A stretch of DNA of 6,172 nt from Lachnospiraceae bacterium (lineage in GTDB: Bacteria; Bacillota; Clostridia; Lachnospirales; Lachnospiraceae): NCBI GenBank assembly GCA_017412265.1, contig JAFPYK010000321.1, forward strand, positions 1-6,172. The letters are read 5' to 3'. Each line of letters starts with the position of its first letter. The first letter of the stretch is position 1. The position numbers were made by a program, and so were the translations under genes. The notes beneath the pieces were generated by a model. It was given only the letters and a program-made list of their open reading frames with translations, had not been told where the DNA came from and searched no databases. Shown piece by piece: positions 4,225 through 6,172 of the stretch.

Positions 4225-6000
4225 ATGACCCAGACCACCCTACAGCTCATTTACCGCCCGGAGCGCGCCGCGCAGATGAAGCGCCGCTCCTGGCTCCTCA
4301 TCGTCCTGGGAGGATTCTTCCTCGTCGAAGTCATTTTCCTGAGCGTCGTCATCCTCAGCGAAGGCACCGCATCGCCCCGCGAAGGCCTCTTCGTCTTCCT
4401 CTATCTGCTCCTGCCTTTCCTCCTGCTCACCATCCCGTTTTTCCGCGGCCTCTACGCACTCTTTGCGATCCGGAAGGCCCGGCAGGCGGCCGAATTCCTC
4501 GCTGCAGACGACGACAGCATGATCCCCTTCGACAGCTTTGTCCAGGCGATGCACGCCTCCCCGAACGCTCTCCGCAGGCGCCTCGCCTATCAGCTGCGCA
4601 AGGGCCTCCTTGCCAATGTCCAGTATGACGAGGAGCTGGACCTCATCACGGTCTCCCAGCGCGGCACCTTCTGGCAGGCGCCGGTCTACTTAGACATCAC
4701 TAAAGTGCGCCAGAACCGCTACGCGAGCCGCCTCTGGCTGGTCTTCGGCCTCTTCGGCCTCTGGTTCTTAAGTGTGGTCCTCACGATGGACTCCACGACC
4801 GTCGGCGTCATCCTCTCGGGCGGCCTGCCCGTCGCAGCCCTCCTGACCTACTCCCTTCACCTGCATCACCGCATCCGCCGCCTGGAAGCCTGCAACCGCC
4901 TCTTCGAGGCCTGCAGTGACGACGAGCTTCCCCTCGACGAGACCGCGGACCGCGTCCCCTGCAAGAAGCACATCCTGATCCGCGACCTCGAGTGGGGCCT
5001 GCGCCAGGGATGCCTCAGATACTGCTACGTCGACCACGACAGCTCCCAGATCGTCCTCGCAGACGTCCAGGACGGCTCCGCCCAGTTCGCGGCCGTCGCC
5101 TGCACCCACTGCGGCTCGACCGCCCGCATCCGTGTGGGCCGCATCGGCAAATGCCCTCACTGCGGCACGATGCTCGCCGCCCCGAAACTGGCCCGCCTCT
5201 ATACCGCCGGCATCCCCAAGCACCTGCTGGGCAATCCCTCGCTCTTCCAAGACGAGAAGCGCCTGCAGCTCTTCCCCTGGCTGATGCTCATACCCTACGG
5301 CCTGGCAGGCACATTTGCCATCGCCCTCGCGACGATGCTCTTCTCCTCGCCGGAGCAGTTTCGCACCTGGCTCTCCGAGGCGCCCTTTGCCTTCATCCTT
5401 GCATGTGCGATCATCGCTGCCGGCGCAGCCCTCGGCTCCTTCTTAAGCCAGGGTCCCCGCTTGACCGCGTCCATGGCGCACCTCTTCCCGATCACGGATG
5501 ACCAGCGCATCCCGGCGCCTGTCCTCGCGGCGAAGATCGGAACCCGCGAAGGCACCCTCCGCCTCTGGCTCCCCTTCCTTCTCCGCACCGGCTGCCTCAC
5601 CGGCTGCCGCTTCGCGGACGACGAAATCGAGATCACCGAGCCGATCCACCGCTCCCTGGGCTTCACCTCAGGCCCCTGCCCGCACTGCGGCGCGACCCTC
5701 CGGCGCAAATCCGGCACCGTCGCCCTCTGCCGCTACTGCGGCTCCTTCCTGGATCCCTCCGGCAACGCCTCCCCCCGCGCAGGCAAGCCTCACATCGTGG
5801 TCCTGCACGACCCCGGCGAGCACAGCGAGACCATCCTCGGCTACCTGAAGACCCTCACCGGCATGCCCCTGCGCGAGCTCATGGACATCATGGAGCACCT
5901 CCCCGCCGAAGTGGCGAACACCACCCCGCCCGGCGCCGCGCACCTCAGCGCAGACTTAAAACGCCTCGGCGCGTCGGTCGAAGTGATCACAGGCAGCTGA
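4225..6000 (+). CDS. Membrane protein with triplicated domain, two zinc ribbons and bL12-like tail
   Basis: I do not recognise a named family for this 591-residue protein. It has six hydrophobic segments in three pairs (about 22-45 and 54-76, 169-188 and 192-212, 349-373 and 385-407). Each pair is followed by a similar roughly 60-residue domain (about 85-143, 218-279, 412-471) that looks winged-helix-like, ending in a leucine- and arginine-rich helix, then GLL or GCL, then an acidic turn and a beta strand. A four-cysteine zinc ribbon follows the second copy (Cys293, Cys296, Cys310, Cys313) and the third (Cys485, Cys488, Cys502, Cys505). Residues about 522-588 resemble the C-terminal domain of ribosomal protein bL12 (TGMPLRELMDIMEHLP, then DLKRLGASVEV). 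There is no cleavable signal peptide. AGGAGG at 4211-4216 sets the start, eight bases upstream. It has its own promoter and terminators, so it appears to stand alone. A scaffold or sensor at the membrane is possible, but no enzyme motif is visible. Confidence 0.88.
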   Translation: MTQTTLQLIYRPERAAQMKRRSWLLIVLGGFFLVEVIFLSVVILSEGTASPREGLFVFLYLLLPFLLLTIPFFRGLYALFAIRKARQAAEFLAADDDSMIPFDSFVQAMHASPNALRRRLAYQLRKGLLANVQYDEELDLITVSQRGTFWQAPVYLDITKVRQNRYASRLWLVFGLFGLWFLSVVLTMDSTTVGVILSGGLPVAALLTYSLHLHHRIRRLEACNRLFEACSDDELPLDETADRVPCKKHILIRDLEWGLRQGCLRYCYVDHDSSQIVLADVQDGSAQFAAVACTHCGSTARIRVGRIGKCPHCGTMLAAPKLARLYTAGIPKHLLGNPSLFQDEKRLQLFPWLMLIPYGLAGTFAIALATMLFSSPEQFRTWLSEAPFAFILACAIIAAGAALGSFLSQGPRLTASMAHLFPITDDQRIPAPVLAAKIGTREGTLRLWLPFLLRTGCLTGCRFADDEIEITEPIHRSLGFTSGPCPHCGATLRRKSGTVALCRYCGSFLDPSGNASPRAGKPHIVVLHDPGEHSETILGYLKTLTGMPLRELMDIMEHLPAEVANTTPPGAAHLSADLKRLGASVEVITGS

Positions 6001-6038
6001 CCCATCCTGCAAATGCAAATAAGGCTGTGAAATGTGTC

Positions 6039-6056
6039 CGGGGGGCCCCGTTTTTT
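6039..6056 (+). terminator. Short rho-independent terminator after the membrane protein gene
   Basis: A short GC stem (CGGG at 6039-6042 with CCCG at 6047-6050, loop GGGC) is followed directly by six T (6051-6056), 39 bases after the stop codon. The stem is short but all GC, and the T run is the longest in the window. Confidence 0.65.
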
Positions 6057-6085
6057 GGGTCTGCGCGCCATGGGCGCGCAAACCC
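6057..6085. repeat. Inverted repeat in the downstream hairpin cluster
   Basis: TGCGCGCC at 6062-6069 pairs with GGCGCGCA at 6073-6080 around a three-base loop. The stem extends past one mismatch through GGGT (6057-6060) and ACCC (6082-6085). Read on the - strand it is followed by an A run, not a T run, so it is not a standard terminator in that direction either. Confidence 0.6.
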
Positions 6086-6086
6086 A

Positions 6087-6124
6087 GGAAAGACCGAAGA
6101 CGAATCCTCGCCTTCGGTCTTTCC
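6087..6124. terminator. Bidirectional terminator-like inverted repeat
   Basis: A perfect 13-base-pair stem (GGAAAGACCGAAG at 6087-6099 with its complement at 6112-6124) has a 12-base loop. The stem carries AAAG on one side and CTTT on the other, as in terminators that work on both strands, which would suit a convergent gene beyond the window edge. Confidence 0.6.
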
Positions 6125-6133
6125 CATTTCTCA

Positions 6134-6171
6134 GAGACGCGGGCCCTGAACCAGGGCCCGCAGCGCGTCTC
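6134..6171. repeat. Fourth inverted repeat at the right edge
   Basis: An inner stem GGGCCCT (6141-6147) pairs with AGGGCCC (6153-6159) around GAACC, and an outer stem GAGACGC (6134-6140) pairs with GCGTCTC (6165-6171), leaving a five-base bulge. The window ends one base later, so whether a T run follows cannot be seen. Confidence 0.55.
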
Positions 6172-6172
6172 A

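Noticed and set aside
4992..5501. A 169-codon + strand frame within the membrane protein gene, and large - strand frames opposite it
   Set aside because: They overlap the 591-residue frame, which has consistent membrane segments, zinc ribbons and a good start; the others are Arg-Pro or Gly-Ala-Glu rich shadows.

Overview
The window looks like chromosome of a GC-rich member of the Firmicutes, most likely class Clostridia (for example the Lachnospiraceae). The evidence is strong AGGAGG-type ribosome binding sites on every gene, sigma-A-like promoters with 17-base spacers, and an N-terminal helix-turn-helix of a kind I associate with gut clostridia. This placement is inference, since there is no rRNA or marker gene. 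I see no phage, transposon, tRNA or CRISPR feature.

Layout. Bases 1-136 hold no gene I can support. A + strand promoter (137-165) drives a 269-residue MscS-type mechanosensitive channel (212-1021), which is followed by two strong inverted repeats (1044-1146), the first a clear rho-independent terminator. Next come three genes on the - strand, converging on the channel gene. In transcription order they are a fusion of a helix-turn-helix domain to a YfbR-like HD phosphohydrolase (3117-3869), a medium-chain zinc-type dehydrogenase (2001-3047) and a calcineurin-like metallophosphoesterase (1173-1919). Gaps of 69 and 81 bases, with no internal terminator or promoter that I can see, suggest one operon. 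Its promoter (4047-4075) overlaps or abuts two near-identical 15-base direct repeats. The leader of about 170 bases carries three hairpins and an 8-base loop complementarity, so the operon may be autoregulated and its leader RNA structured.

Divergently, a second good promoter (4146-4174) drives a 591-residue membrane protein (4225-6000). It has an unusual, repetitive build: three copies of a two-helix membrane hairpin followed by a roughly 60-residue winged-helix-like domain, two four-cysteine zinc ribbons after the second and third copies, and a C-terminal domain resembling the C-terminal domain of ribosomal protein bL12 (L7/L12). I do not recognise a named family for the whole protein, and it is the best candidate here for something undescribed. 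It is followed by four consecutive inverted repeats in about 135 bases (6039-6171), at least two of which look like terminators.

No single pathway joins the genes. The - strand set combines a probable nucleotide phosphohydrolase carrying its own DNA-binding domain, an NAD-type oxidoreductase and a phosphoesterase. The two + strand genes are independent membrane proteins. All functional assignments come from reading motifs by eye; no database search was possible.
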